64,000 bases of DNA, taken from contig DAOUEL010000027.1 in NCBI GenBank assembly GCA_034430595.1, forward strand, positions 62,001-126,000, in the 5' to 3' direction. This document shows positions 42,729-51,256 of the stretch, one piece after another (the stretch's first letter is position 1; each line of letters begins with the position of its first letter). The notes under the pieces are model-generated. The model was not told the DNA's origin. It made no database searches and worked only from the letters and a program-made list of their open reading frames with translations. The position numbers were made by a program, and so were the translations under genes. Origin of the DNA: E44-bin32 sp034430595. GTDB taxonomy: Bacteria; Chloroflexota; Anaerolineae; Anaerolineales; E44-bin32.

Positions 42729-43541
42729 ATGAACCCAGTAAAATCGTATAGGGTGATATCGAGAGGTATTTCTGCCCAGTCCAGCACCTTAGCACTTTTG
42801 GCTGTCGTCGGCCTCCTTCTGGCTGCTTGCCAGGGTTCGGCGCCGCTGCCGGTTGCGACATCACCTGCCAGTGATCCACCGGCAGCGTTTGTGTGGGAGT
42901 TCCTTGATTCGGTCAAGACTGACAGTTCAGGCAGCGCCAATGCGAACTACCTCAGCCCAGCTCTGCAGGCCGAAATTTCAAGCGGTCATCCAATCCCGGA
43001 ATTGCTCGCTGTCCAGGGTCAGTTCAAGTCTTTCGGCGTGAATCCCTCCCAGCTGCTTGATGACGGGCAGCACGCACTTGTTACGGCTGTCCTGAACTAC
43101 GTCAGTCCTGTGCTGCGCTCGTTCGTGCTCTACCGGGTTAAAGGCAGTTGGCAAATCGAGACCATCATCAGCTACTCACAACCACTAACCGAAATCTCGA
43201 CCCCGATCAGTGACAGCAGCCAGGTCGTGCTACAGTATGTCTGGGATTTGGCCAGCGGTGCACCGGACGCGGCCTGGAGCCTGCTCACCTCGGACTCACA
43301 GGCGCTGATCAGCCAGGATCAACTTTCGGCATCAGCCTCGGAGGCGAAGCAGTTCTCGAGCACCAACCTCACCCTGCTCTCCGAACTGCAGGACCGCATA
43401 ATCTATGAGGCGCGGCTCTGGGTTTCGCTCAATGGAAGCAGTTCAAGTTGGACCGAGGGCGAAAACTTGCGCTTCATCGAGATGATGAGCACGCCTGATG
43501 GGTGGCGCATTTCCAGTATGAGCAAGCAACCGCTCAGCTAA
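42729..43541 (+). CDS. Lipoprotein with two NTF2-like or DUF4878-like halves
   Basis: 270 residues. Signal peptide with lipobox LLAAC (Cys ~31), then two similar alpha+beta units: PPAAFVWEFLDSVKTDSSGS with VLYRVKGSWQIETI, and VVLQYVWDLASGAPDAAWSL with MMSTPDGWRISSMS. That arrangement is typical of duplicated NTF2/SnoaL-like sensor folds. GGAGAAAAGG before ATG 42729 fixes the start, 52 bases after the cytochrome b-associated gene, so it is probably the last gene of that operon. Anchored outside the cell; role unknown. Confidence 0.65.
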   Translation: MNPVKSYRVISRGISAQSSTLALLAVVGLLLAACQGSAPLPVATSPASDPPAAFVWEFLDSVKTDSSGSANANYLSPALQAEISSGHPIPELLAVQGQFKSFGVNPSQLLDDGQHALVTAVLNYVSPVLRSFVLYRVKGSWQIETIISYSQPLTEISTPISDSSQVVLQYVWDLASGAPDAAWSLLTSDSQALISQDQLSASASEAKQFSSTNLTLLSELQDRIIYEARLWVSLNGSSSSWTEGENLRFIEMMSTPDGWRISSMSKQPLS

Positions 43542-43552
43542 AGCAGGGACCA

Positions 43553-44176
43553 ATGAATAATAAAAAAACCGCGATCCGCACTCTCTTTCTCGACATCGGC
43601 AATGTCATCCTTACCAATGGCTGGGATCGCGAGCTGCGCCGCAACACCGCCGATCTATTCCATGTCGACTACGCAGCCCTCGATGAGCGCCATCACCTGA
43701 CCTACGATACCTACGAGTCGGGCAAACTGAGTTTCGATGAGTACCTCGACCGGGTCATCTTTTTCAAGCCGCGTGATTTCAGCAAACAGGACATCAAGGA
43801 GTTCATCTTCTCGCAAACGCAGGAGTTCCCCGAAATGATCGCGCTTCTGCGAGGATTGAAAGAACATTATGGACTGCATCTGGTGGCGGTCAGCAACGAG
43901 GGGCGTGAACTGATGGAGTACCGCATTCAACACTTTGAGCTTGCCAGCTGGATCGACACATTTATCGGTTCGTGCTATGTTCATTTTCGTAAACCCGATC
44001 TGGATATGTACCGCCTGGCGCTCGATGTCGCCCAGTCGCCGCCGTACGAGGTGCTGTACCTCGATGACCGAGCGATGTTTGTCGAGGTGGCCGGCACACT
44101 CGGCATACGCGGGGTCATCCATCACGGGTACCCGAGCACGCTGGCCGCGCTGGCTGAGCAAAGCCTGTCGATTTGA
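43553..44176 (+). CDS. HAD-superfamily phosphatase (YihX-like)
   Basis: 207 residues. HAD motif I is LFLDIGNVIL, motif II is VAVSNEG, motif III Lys is in HFRKPDLDMY, and motif IV is LYLDDRAMFV. The general acid/base Asp two residues after the nucleophile is Gly here (DIGN), as in YihX-type sugar-phosphate phosphatases, which also read D-x-G-N. Cytoplasmic. ATG 43553 is 11 bases after the lipoprotein stop; G6PDH follows by 59 bases. A sugar-phosphate substrate fits the neighbouring zwf but is an inference. Confidence 0.82.
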   Translation: MNNKKTAIRTLFLDIGNVILTNGWDRELRRNTADLFHVDYAALDERHHLTYDTYESGKLSFDEYLDRVIFFKPRDFSKQDIKEFIFSQTQEFPEMIALLRGLKEHYGLHLVAVSNEGRELMEYRIQHFELASWIDTFIGSCYVHFRKPDLDMYRLALDVAQSPPYEVLYLDDRAMFVEVAGTLGIRGVIHHGYPSTLAALAEQSLSI

Positions 44177-44235
44177 CATTCAAAACAGAAACACGAGAGG
44201 GGGCCTCAAATTTTGAAAGGGAAGGCAATCTACAT

Positions 44236-45750
44236 ATGGATACTACCCAACCCGGACCGACGCTGCTGGTGATTTTCGGCGCGGCTGGTGACCTCACCTG
44301 GCGCAAACTGGTTCCTGCGCTCTACAGCCTGTACCTCGACGACTGGCTGCCGGAGCAGTTTTCCATCATTGGTATAGACCGGAAGGAGATGAATGAAGGG
44401 GAGTTTTGCGAGCACCTCAAAGACGGTGTCGAGCGCTTCTCGCGGCACGAGAAGACGGATTCGGAGACCTGGGCCGGCTTCTCGGAGCATATCTGCAGTT
44501 ACTTCAGCGCCGATTTTGAAGAGGAAAGCACCTACCACAGCCTGGCGGATGAGCTCCGCTCGCGCGAGCAGGAGTGGGGTGGAACTGCCAACCGAGTCTT
44601 CTATATGGCCACTCCCCCGGCGATGGTCTCGGTTGTCACGCCAGCGCTCGGCGAGGCCGGGCTCGCCAGCGATCGGGAGCACGCCCGCATCGTTGTTGAA
44701 AAGCCCTTCGGGCATGACCTTGATTCGGCTCGCAAGCTGAACGCCCTGCTCACTTCAACCTTCGCCGAGAACCAGATCTTCCGCATCGATCACTACCTGG
44801 GCAAGGAAACGGTCCAGAACATCCTCGCTTTCCGCTTCGCCAACGCCCTCTTTGAGCCGCTCTGGGATCGACGCTACATCGATCACGTACAAATCACCGT
44901 TGCCGAACAGGTCGGGGTCGAGCATCGCGGCAGCTACTACGAAGACGCCGGAGCGCTGCGCGACATGATTCAGAATCACCTGCTCCAGATCCTGTGCCTG
45001 ATCGGAATGGAGCCGCCGGTGTCGTTCGATGACAACGAGATCCGCAACAAGAAGGTCGACGTGCTGCATGCCATCCGCCCTATTGACCTGGAGGACCTGC
45101 ACCTCTACGCCGCCCGCGGCCAGTACGGCGAGGGTTGGATCGAGGGGGAAAAGGTGCCCGCCTACCGAAAAGAACCGGATGTCGCCGGGGATTCAAACAC
45201 CGAGACCTTCGCCGCGTTGAAGCTCTTCATCGATAACTGGCGCTGGCAAAATGTTCCCTTTTATCTGCGAACCGGCAAACGCCTGGCGCAAAAGGCGACC
45301 GAGGTCGTGATTCAATTCAAGCCCGTGCCGCATCAATCCTTCCCTGCCTCAGCTATCTCGAGCTGGCAGCCAAACCGGCTTGTGCTGCGCATCCAACCGG
45401 AAGAAGGGATCCTGCTGAACTTCCAGGCAAAGCGGCCCGGTCTTCAGGTTCGGCTCAGCCCGGTTGACATGCGTTTCACCTACCGCGAGGCGTTTAACGC
45501 CGAACCACCGGAAGCCTATGAGGCGTTGCTGCTTGACGCGATGCTGGGCGATGCCACGCTCTTCATGCGCGCCGACCAGGTCGAAGCGGCCTGGAGCGTT
45601 GTGACGCCGGTGCTCAAAGCCTGGGAGGGGACGCTGATCGATTTCCCCAATTACAGCAGTGGATCGTGGGGACCGGAAGAGGCCGAATTCCTCATTGCAC
45701 AAGATGGACGCAGCTGGGCTCAGCCTTCGATCCGGATCGAAGCCAAGTAA
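44236..45750 (+). CDS. zwf: Glucose-6-phosphate 1-dehydrogenase
   Basis: 504 residues. It oxidises glucose-6-phosphate to the lactone with NADP+ (or NAD+), first step of the oxidative pentose phosphate pathway. The coenzyme fingerprint is FGAAGDLTWRKL (residues ~14-25), the substrate site is RIDHYLGKE with the catalytic-relay His, and the conserved FYLRTGKRL is present. ATG 44236 with GGGAAGG is chosen over TTG 44173, which overlaps the HAD stop. Pathway partner pgl is at 19.6 kb. Confidence 0.96.
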   Translation: MDTTQPGPTLLVIFGAAGDLTWRKLVPALYSLYLDDWLPEQFSIIGIDRKEMNEGEFCEHLKDGVERFSRHEKTDSETWAGFSEHICSYFSADFEEESTYHSLADELRSREQEWGGTANRVFYMATPPAMVSVVTPALGEAGLASDREHARIVVEKPFGHDLDSARKLNALLTSTFAENQIFRIDHYLGKETVQNILAFRFANALFEPLWDRRYIDHVQITVAEQVGVEHRGSYYEDAGALRDMIQNHLLQILCLIGMEPPVSFDDNEIRNKKVDVLHAIRPIDLEDLHLYAARGQYGEGWIEGEKVPAYRKEPDVAGDSNTETFAALKLFIDNWRWQNVPFYLRTGKRLAQKATEVVIQFKPVPHQSFPASAISSWQPNRLVLRIQPEEGILLNFQAKRPGLQVRLSPVDMRFTYREAFNAEPPEAYEALLLDAMLGDATLFMRADQVEAAWSVVTPVLKAWEGTLIDFPNYSSGSWGPEEAEFLIAQDGRSWAQPSIRIEAK

Positions 45751-45791
45751 CCACAGCTTCAAGTTACCAACGGCCGATATCGTTCTTGGCG

Positions 45792-46928
45792 CTACTTTGA
45801 ATACCCGGACTGGCCGGATGCATCGGCGTTCGGTGAGGCCTGGTTTGTAGTGCCCTGCTCGAGGCGGATGCGCGGCAGGCTTTCAGGATGATGCGCTTGC
45901 AGATAGTGGATCATCGCCTCACGAACATGGCAGCGCAAATCCCACAATTTTGATGCATCCTCAGCGCTCATCAATGCCCTGAGTTTGATCGTCCGGTCGG
46001 AAGCATCCGTAACCTGCAAGCCCCAGGCTCGCCCGTCAAAGAGTGGGCTCTCACCGAGAATTCGCTTGAGCTCGACCCGCAGTTCTTCCACCGGCACGCT
46101 GTAATCGACAAACAGGTGGACCGTGCCCAGAATCTGGGCCGAGGAGCGGGTCCAATTCTGGAAAGCGTTATCCAGGAAGTAGGTGATGGGGACAATCAGC
46201 CGGCGTTCGTCCCAGATCTTGACCACGACATAGGTGAGCGTGATCTCCTCCACCTTGCCCCACTCCCCCTCGACGATGACCACATCATCCAGCCGGATGG
46301 GCTGGCTGAAGGCGATCTGAATCCCGGCCAGCAGCGTGCCCAGGCTTTTCTGGGCCGCAAAGCCCAGCACCACGCCGGCCACGCCGGCCGAAGCCAGCAG
46401 GCTTACGCCGAATTGCCGCACCTGCTCAAACGTCATCAGCATTGCTGAAACCGTAATCAGAACGATCAGTATCACAAGCACGCGGTCGATGACACGGAAT
46501 TGGGTTTGCACCCTGCGTGCCTGCAGGTTGTTCTCGACATCAACCGGATACTGGGTCATGATCATCTCGCGCACCATGCTCACGGTTCGCCGGGCTAGCC
46601 AACCGACGGCAAAGATGATCCACAGCGCCAGAATGTGTTCGATGACCACCAGCCCTTCGGGTGCAAGACCGATCCACGGTAGGCCGGCGCGCAGTGTCAG
46701 CGCCGGCAGCAGCAGACGAAGCGGCCCGCGCCAGTGCGCCAGCTGAACCGGCAAGTCGCCGATCGTGATCGGCTCACGGCGATGCCGCCGGCGCAGGAGT
46801 GCCGTGAGCAAGAAGCTGATCGCTAAACCGAGCAAGGCCAGGCCGAGTGAGAAACCTATCTGCCAGAGTGCTGATCCCGTCGTTATCAAGTCCAATCCCT
46901 TCCCACGTTTGATCCAGAACTGTATCAC
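45792..46928 (-). CDS. MscS-family mechanosensitive channel
   Basis: 378 residues: three to four N-terminal helices (~18-160), the pore helix SLLASAGVAGVVLGFAAQKS typical of MscS TM3, the beta domain IRLDDVVIVEGEWGKVEEIT, LIVPITYFLDNAFQNW, and an alpha-beta C-domain. It releases solutes on osmotic downshock. GTG 46928 is chosen with AAAGGTG just upstream; the frame reaches 46979. A TATAAT box (46946-46941) lies only 12 bases before GTG, so the leader would be very short. Confidence 0.92.
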   Translation of the reverse strand: MIQFWIKRGKGLDLITTGSALWQIGFSLGLALLGLAISFLLTALLRRRHRREPITIGDLPVQLAHWRGPLRLLLPALTLRAGLPWIGLAPEGLVVIEHILALWIIFAVGWLARRTVSMVREMIMTQYPVDVENNLQARRVQTQFRVIDRVLVILIVLITVSAMLMTFEQVRQFGVSLLASAGVAGVVLGFAAQKSLGTLLAGIQIAFSQPIRLDDVVIVEGEWGKVEEITLTYVVVKIWDERRLIVPITYFLDNAFQNWTRSSAQILGTVHLFVDYSVPVEELRVELKRILGESPLFDGRAWGLQVTDASDRTIKLRALMSAEDASKLWDLRCHVREAMIHYLQAHHPESLPRIRLEQGTTNQASPNADASGQSGYSK

Positions 46929-47164
46929 TAAACACCTTTCATTATAGGTGACCGGAAATGGACGTTGGCGACTTTTCACTCCTGGTGCTTTCTACCGACC
47001 GAGCCTGCACAACGACCACGCCCGATTCGTTTCTTCAGGTTCAAAGCCCTGCCCGCACTGGTCTCGGGGCGCGCTCGCTCGTGAAACCTTCATATATGAT
47101 TTATCGTATAGAGAGAAGGGATGGATCCTGTCCTCATCTACTAGACATATTCTTCGTGGAGGGA

Positions 47165-48013
47165 ATGATGATTACCGGCCAAACACGTAAGCAATCTCTG
47201 GTGTGGGGTTCGCTGCTGGTTTTCTTCGGAATCGCTGGCTTGCTGGAGCTGTACATCGACATCAATATCAAGCTCTGGGCGGGACTATTCGCAGCGGCTG
47301 GTGTGGGGATATTCCTGGTTTTCCTGAGCGACCGTTCAGAATGGTGGCCGCTGATCCCGAGCTACATACTGGTTGCCATCGCCGGATTGCTGGCAGTCGT
47401 GGCCTGGGATCTGCTGGTTGATAACGCCCTGGCAACCTATGTCCTGCTGGCGATCGCTCTGCCTTTCGTCGTCGTCTACCTGCGGGACCGTAAGCAGTGG
47501 TGGGCGTTGATCCCGGCCTATGTGATGGTAGTCATTGCGTTCATCGTCTTCGTCGAGGAAGCCGGCGTGCTCCCGGACTACTTGGTTGGTACAGGCGTCC
47601 TGGTGGCGATCGGGCTGCCCTTCCTGGCGGTTTACTTACGCGACCGTTCAAACTGGTGGGCGCTGATCCCGGCCTATGCCATGATCAGCATCAGCGTCAT
47701 CATCCCGCTCAGCGAGCTGAATATCGAGGAGATGTTGATTCCGGCGTACGTCATGTTCGCCATCGCCCTGCCCTTCCTGTTCGTCTATATGCGTGACCGC
47801 TCGAACTGGTGGGCGCTGATTCCAGGCGGCATCATGGCCGCAATCGGCGCAGTCATGCTCTTGTCAGTGCAGCTGATGGAGTACCTTCTGCCGGTCGCCA
47901 TCATCCTTGTCGGCGTGTGGATTCTCGGCCGTAGCTTTCTGGGCGGATCGAGGAAGCAGTTGGAATCTCCAGGGCAGGAATCGGCCGAGGCGGATAAAAA
48001 CTTAAAAGACTGA
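47165..48013 (+). CDS. Membrane protein with four-fold internal repeat
   Basis: 282 residues, about ten helices. The segment xLRDRSxWWALIPAYxM recurs four times at ~44-residue steps: LSDRSEWWPLIPSYI, LRDRKQWWALIPAYVM, LRDRSNWWALIPAYAM and MRDRSNWWALIPGGIM. Each is followed by one hydrophobic segment and preceded by another (e.g. VLLAIALPFVVVY), so the unit is a helix pair joined by a conserved charged loop. No family recognised. GGAGGG directly before ATG 47165 decides the start; the open frame begins at 46958. The acidic C-terminal tail is soluble. Confidence 0.72.
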   Translation: MMITGQTRKQSLVWGSLLVFFGIAGLLELYIDINIKLWAGLFAAAGVGIFLVFLSDRSEWWPLIPSYILVAIAGLLAVVAWDLLVDNALATYVLLAIALPFVVVYLRDRKQWWALIPAYVMVVIAFIVFVEEAGVLPDYLVGTGVLVAIGLPFLAVYLRDRSNWWALIPAYAMISISVIIPLSELNIEEMLIPAYVMFAIALPFLFVYMRDRSNWWALIPGGIMAAIGAVMLLSVQLMEYLLPVAIILVGVWILGRSFLGGSRKQLESPGQESAEADKNLKD

Positions 48014-48074
48014 CCCGTCGCTTCCGTCAGTCAAGTTTGGCGCGCAAGGCGCAGTTCAATGGTAAATCACGCAG

Positions 48075-48102
48075 CCAGCCCGGTGAATAGGCACCGGGCT
48101 GG
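48075..48102. terminator. Terminator hairpin between convergent genes
   Basis: CCAGCCCGGTG (48075-48085) and CACCGGGCTGG (48092-48102) form a perfect 11-base stem with a six-base loop between genes ending at 48013 (plus) and 48132 (minus). No strong U-tract. Confidence 0.6.
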
Positions 48103-48131
48103 AACACTCATGATGCTTCAACCGAGCAGGA

Positions 48132-48860
48132 TCAATTCGCCGCGGATACCTGGCAGCCGTTGCCAAACCATAACTGCATGTTGTACCCGCTCTCGGCGGC
48201 ATTGAGGCCGAATAGGAGCTCGAGCTTGACCACCCCCTTCACCATCCGGTCGGCTGTCGTACCGATCCAGCTGCTGATAATAGTGGGAGGTGCCAGGTCC
48301 TCACTGGACCAGATCATCGCTCCATCCAAAAAGATGTAATAGAAGGCCTCATTTGAACGCGGCCAATCTACTTGGGCAAGCGTGAGCTCCAGGTCCACCC
48401 CGCTTGTATTCTGCAACCGCCACTGCGCGACGTTGCTTACCGCATCTAGAAATTGCAGGCTGATTTGAGAGCAAACACCCGGGGCAGGGCTCGTCGTGGC
48501 CGTCGCCGTGTTTGTCGCTGTTGAGACCTCTCTGGGACGTACCGTTGGCGATGCAATCCACGCGGTCGGCGATATTATGATTCCCGGGGTAGCAGTTGCC
48601 GCTACCTGCAGTGGCTGTGTGGCGGCTTTGGCGGTCACCTGTGGCGAAACTGGGGTCCCCTGAGCAACCGTTCCAGGAGCCTGCAATTCTGGAGGGGTTG
48701 AAGCGGCAGGGGTGAGTGGGGCATGAAAAACCCCGAACGCATTACCCAGCAGAACCCCGCCTACGACCATCAGCACCGCCAGCAGCAGGATCACAATCCC
48801 CAGCTGCCGCCCGGTCACCCCGAGCATGCTCCGCCCCCGATGAGGGGGTCGACGGCTCAT
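48132..48860 (-). CDS. Single-pass envelope protein sharing the kinase sensor domain
   Basis: 242 residues. A cytoplasmic basic tail, one helix (~20-40, LGIVILLLAVLMVVGGVLLG), a Thr/Pro/Ala linker (~45-125), then a ~110-residue extracellular domain with two Cys (FLDAVSNVAQWRLQNTSG; YYIFLDGAMIWSSEDLAPPT; GYNMQLWFGNGCQVS). This domain is clearly homologous to the C-terminus of the neighbouring Ser/Thr kinase (YYLFLGGTMIWADEDLNPPT; GYSLQVQFDNGCRVS). It could share a ligand or form pairs with the kinase. The start at 48860 lacks a strong Shine-Dalgarno. Confidence 0.72.
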   Translation of the reverse strand: MSRRPPHRGRSMLGVTGRQLGIVILLLAVLMVVGGVLLGNAFGVFHAPLTPAASTPPELQAPGTVAQGTPVSPQVTAKAATQPLQVAATATPGIIISPTAWIASPTVRPREVSTATNTATATTSPAPGVCSQISLQFLDAVSNVAQWRLQNTSGVDLELTLAQVDWPRSNEAFYYIFLDGAMIWSSEDLAPPTIISSWIGTTADRMVKGVVKLELLFGLNAAESGYNMQLWFGNGCQVSAAN

Positions 48861-48975
48861 GACTTGACCTCAAGCGAAGTCTTCCCCGCCAAAATACACG
48901 CCCTGAGGGGAATCTCTAATAAATTGATCGTCGAGTCTGAAGCGCTAAAGTTCATCTGCACCTGACTGCCCGCGG

Positions 48976-50835
48976 TTAGTTGCCAGTCGAAACCCGGCAC
49001 CCATTGTCGAATTGGACCTGAAGTGAATAGCCTGAACCAGCTGCGGCCAATCCAAAATTCGCTTCGAGCTTGGATGAAGAACCTACGTCACGTACCGATT
49101 GAGGTGGGATCCACGAGGAGGCATGCGTAGGAGGATTAAGATCTTCATCAGCCCAGATCATGGTCCCACCCAGAAACAGGTAGTACAGGCCGCCATTTGA
49201 GGATGGCCATCCAAGATCAACCACTTCCACCCTAATCGCGGCTCCGGATTCATTGCTGATGATCCAGCTGGCAACGTTGCTTGCCCGCGCGAACCCACCG
49301 AGGTGGATCAGCGAGCACACATCAATCGTTGCGGTGGGCGTGTTCGTCGGCGGCAGAGTTGCGGTAGGTGTAGATGTAGGGGTAGGCGTGCTGGTCCGCG
49401 TCGGGGTACGGGTCGCCGTGCGGGTCGGGGTCATCGTGGCGGTCGCGCTGGGTGTGGCTGTTTCGCTGGCGGTCAGCACCGTAACCGCAGTACTAACCAC
49501 CGTCGAGGTCGAGGTGCGGGTCGCGGTGGGGGTCCGACTGGGCGTGCTGCCCGGGGTCAGCGGGGCTGTGGTTGCCGTCCCTACCGCTTCCGTCCCGGCA
49601 GCGGATGTCAGGACCGGGCTGTCATCCGGTTCACCGGCTTGAAGCAGGAGCACCTGCATCGTGGCCACGATCGCCGTCTGGATCTGTTCTTCCGACATAC
49701 CCGAGCCGGCAGCGAAGGCGACGGCCGTCGAGAGCGAATCGACGGTCGCCTTCCAATCGATGGTCGGGCTGGCGGTCTGCGTCGGGGTACCTCCCGGCGC
49801 AGCGGCTACCGGGTTGAACGAGCGGCTCAACACCCACAACGATGGCACGAGCGCCAGCATTCCAATCAGGAGCAGCGGACTCAAGCGGCGCTTCTTGGAC
49901 GGCGGCTCGATCATCGTCTGCTGCTCGGAGCGGTCAAGGTCTGGCTTTTCCACAGGCGGGGGAGGCGGGGCTCGCCGTACGCCCGGTTTGAGCGCACCAG
50001 CCCGGGGATCATAGACCAGCTGCAGGGCACGGTCGAAGGACTGACTCAGCTCGCGGGCGGAGGCGAAGCGGTCCTCAGGCTTCTTTTCCAGCGCCCTGAT
50101 CAGGACCTTGCCAATTTCCTCTGGAATATTGGGGTTTATCGCCGTTGGCGGAGGCAGCGGCGCGCTGGCGTGCTTCATGGCAATTGCCAGGGGCGTATCG
50201 GCGTTGAACGGGAGCTGCCCGGTGCACATTTGGTAGAGCACGATGCCCAGAGCGTAGACATCGGTCTGCTGGCTTACCGGCTCACCGCGCGCCTGTTCTG
50301 GTGCCATGTACTGCGGCGTGCCAATGACGCTCGATCCGGTCAGGCTGGCGGTCGCATCGGCCACGTGCGCTGTTCCGAAGTCCGAAAGCCACGCGTTGGA
50401 GTGCGCGTCGAGCAGGATATTGGAAGGCTTGACATCACGATGAACCATGCCCTTGTCATGCGCGAACTGCAGCGCTTCTGCAATTTGCCGAATAATGTGG
50501 GCACCCTCTTCTGGACGGATCGGCCCTTTGCGGATGCGTTCACGCAGTGTCCCAACTTCCATCAATGGCATAACAATGTAGAAGACACCATCCTCCTCAC
50601 CGAAATCGAGGAGCGGGACGATGTGCGGATGCCGCAGGCGCATTAAGATGCGCGCCTCCTGCTCGAAGCGCGCCTTGAAATTCTCCTCGTCGTCCAGCCC
50701 GGGCGGCAGGACCTTGATCGCGACCGGGTTCTCGGTCCCCTCTTCGATCGCTTTAAATACCGAAGACATCCCGCCGCTGCCGATCTTGCGCACGAGGATG
50801 TATTTCCCCAGCTTGCGATCGCTCCAATTGAACAT
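48976..50835 (-). CDS. Receptor-like Ser/Thr protein kinase (PknB type)
   Basis: 619 residues. Kinase domain (~8-275): Gly loop GSGGMSSVF, ATP-binding Lys in VAIKVLP, catalytic HRDVKPSNILL, DFGTAH, GTPQYMAPEQA. Then a Pro-rich juxtamembrane, one helix (~330-350, LLLIGMLALVPSLWVLSRSF), a Thr/Pro-rich extracellular stalk, and a ~110-residue C-terminal sensor domain with two Cys, shared with the neighbouring 48132 gene. It phosphorylates Ser/Thr of unknown targets in response to an outside signal. The DFG loop reads DFGTAH, the activation segment is normal. ATG 50835 is used; TTG 50841 is the alternative. Confidence 0.92.
   Translation of the reverse strand: MFNWSDRKLGKYILVRKIGSGGMSSVFKAIEEGTENPVAIKVLPPGLDDEENFKARFEQEARILMRLRHPHIVPLLDFGEEDGVFYIVMPLMEVGTLRERIRKGPIRPEEGAHIIRQIAEALQFAHDKGMVHRDVKPSNILLDAHSNAWLSDFGTAHVADATASLTGSSVIGTPQYMAPEQARGEPVSQQTDVYALGIVLYQMCTGQLPFNADTPLAIAMKHASAPLPPPTAINPNIPEEIGKVLIRALEKKPEDRFASARELSQSFDRALQLVYDPRAGALKPGVRRAPPPPPVEKPDLDRSEQQTMIEPPSKKRRLSPLLLIGMLALVPSLWVLSRSFNPVAAAPGGTPTQTASPTIDWKATVDSLSTAVAFAAGSGMSEEQIQTAIVATMQVLLLQAGEPDDSPVLTSAAGTEAVGTATTAPLTPGSTPSRTPTATRTSTSTVVSTAVTVLTASETATPSATATMTPTRTATRTPTRTSTPTPTSTPTATLPPTNTPTATIDVCSLIHLGGFARASNVASWIISNESGAAIRVEVVDLGWPSSNGGLYYLFLGGTMIWADEDLNPPTHASSWIPPQSVRDVGSSSKLEANFGLAAAGSGYSLQVQFDNGCRVSTGN
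49330..49570 (-). repeat. Thr/Pro-coding stalk repeat of the kinase
   Basis: A run of ACN-CCN and ACN-GCN codons encoding TPTRTATRTPTRT-type sequence. It is the flexible extracellular stalk between the membrane helix and the sensor domain. Such runs can change length by slippage. Confidence 0.7.
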
Positions 50836-51256
50836 GCTCAAATTCTACCTACGTCCATCAATCCGATCCCGGCTTGGCGCAGGGGAGCTGGATGAATGGG
50901 TCAACCATCCTGGCCTGAAGTGACGATGCGCCGTATGTAGCATAGCAACGAACCACGTAATTCCACTTTGCAGCTACCTTACAGAATCAACACGCTTCCT
51001 TTATTTCATCGTAAAGTAGGACATCGAAAAACACTGCTCCGCAGAGAGCAACGTGCCTGATCGCTGTATATATCCTTCCATATTTTTACGGCCGGCGGGC
51101 TAGGAACGAAGGGCTATATCTCCGATCGGGCGAAGATGGTACAAAGGCACTACCGCAACAACCTTGGAGTGGGGAATATTGGCCAACCGCCGGCGCCAGA
51201 GACTGTCCGGCGGAATTCGAGTTCTCGATTCCTGGATCGAGGCATTGGCGGCATGA
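50836..51256. other. Divergent promoter region, no gene
   Basis: About 420 bases between the kinase (minus) and the large secreted protein (plus). It is AT-richer than its flanks. No convincing gene, known RNA or strong promoter pair was recognised, though both flanking genes must have promoters here. Confidence 0.45.

Noticed and set aside
49303..50646. A 447-codon plus-strand open frame opposite the Ser/Thr kinase
   Set aside because: It is the shadow of the kinase gene in high-GC DNA: Arg/Gly-rich, no domain, no Shine-Dalgarno, while the kinase strand has all catalytic motifs.
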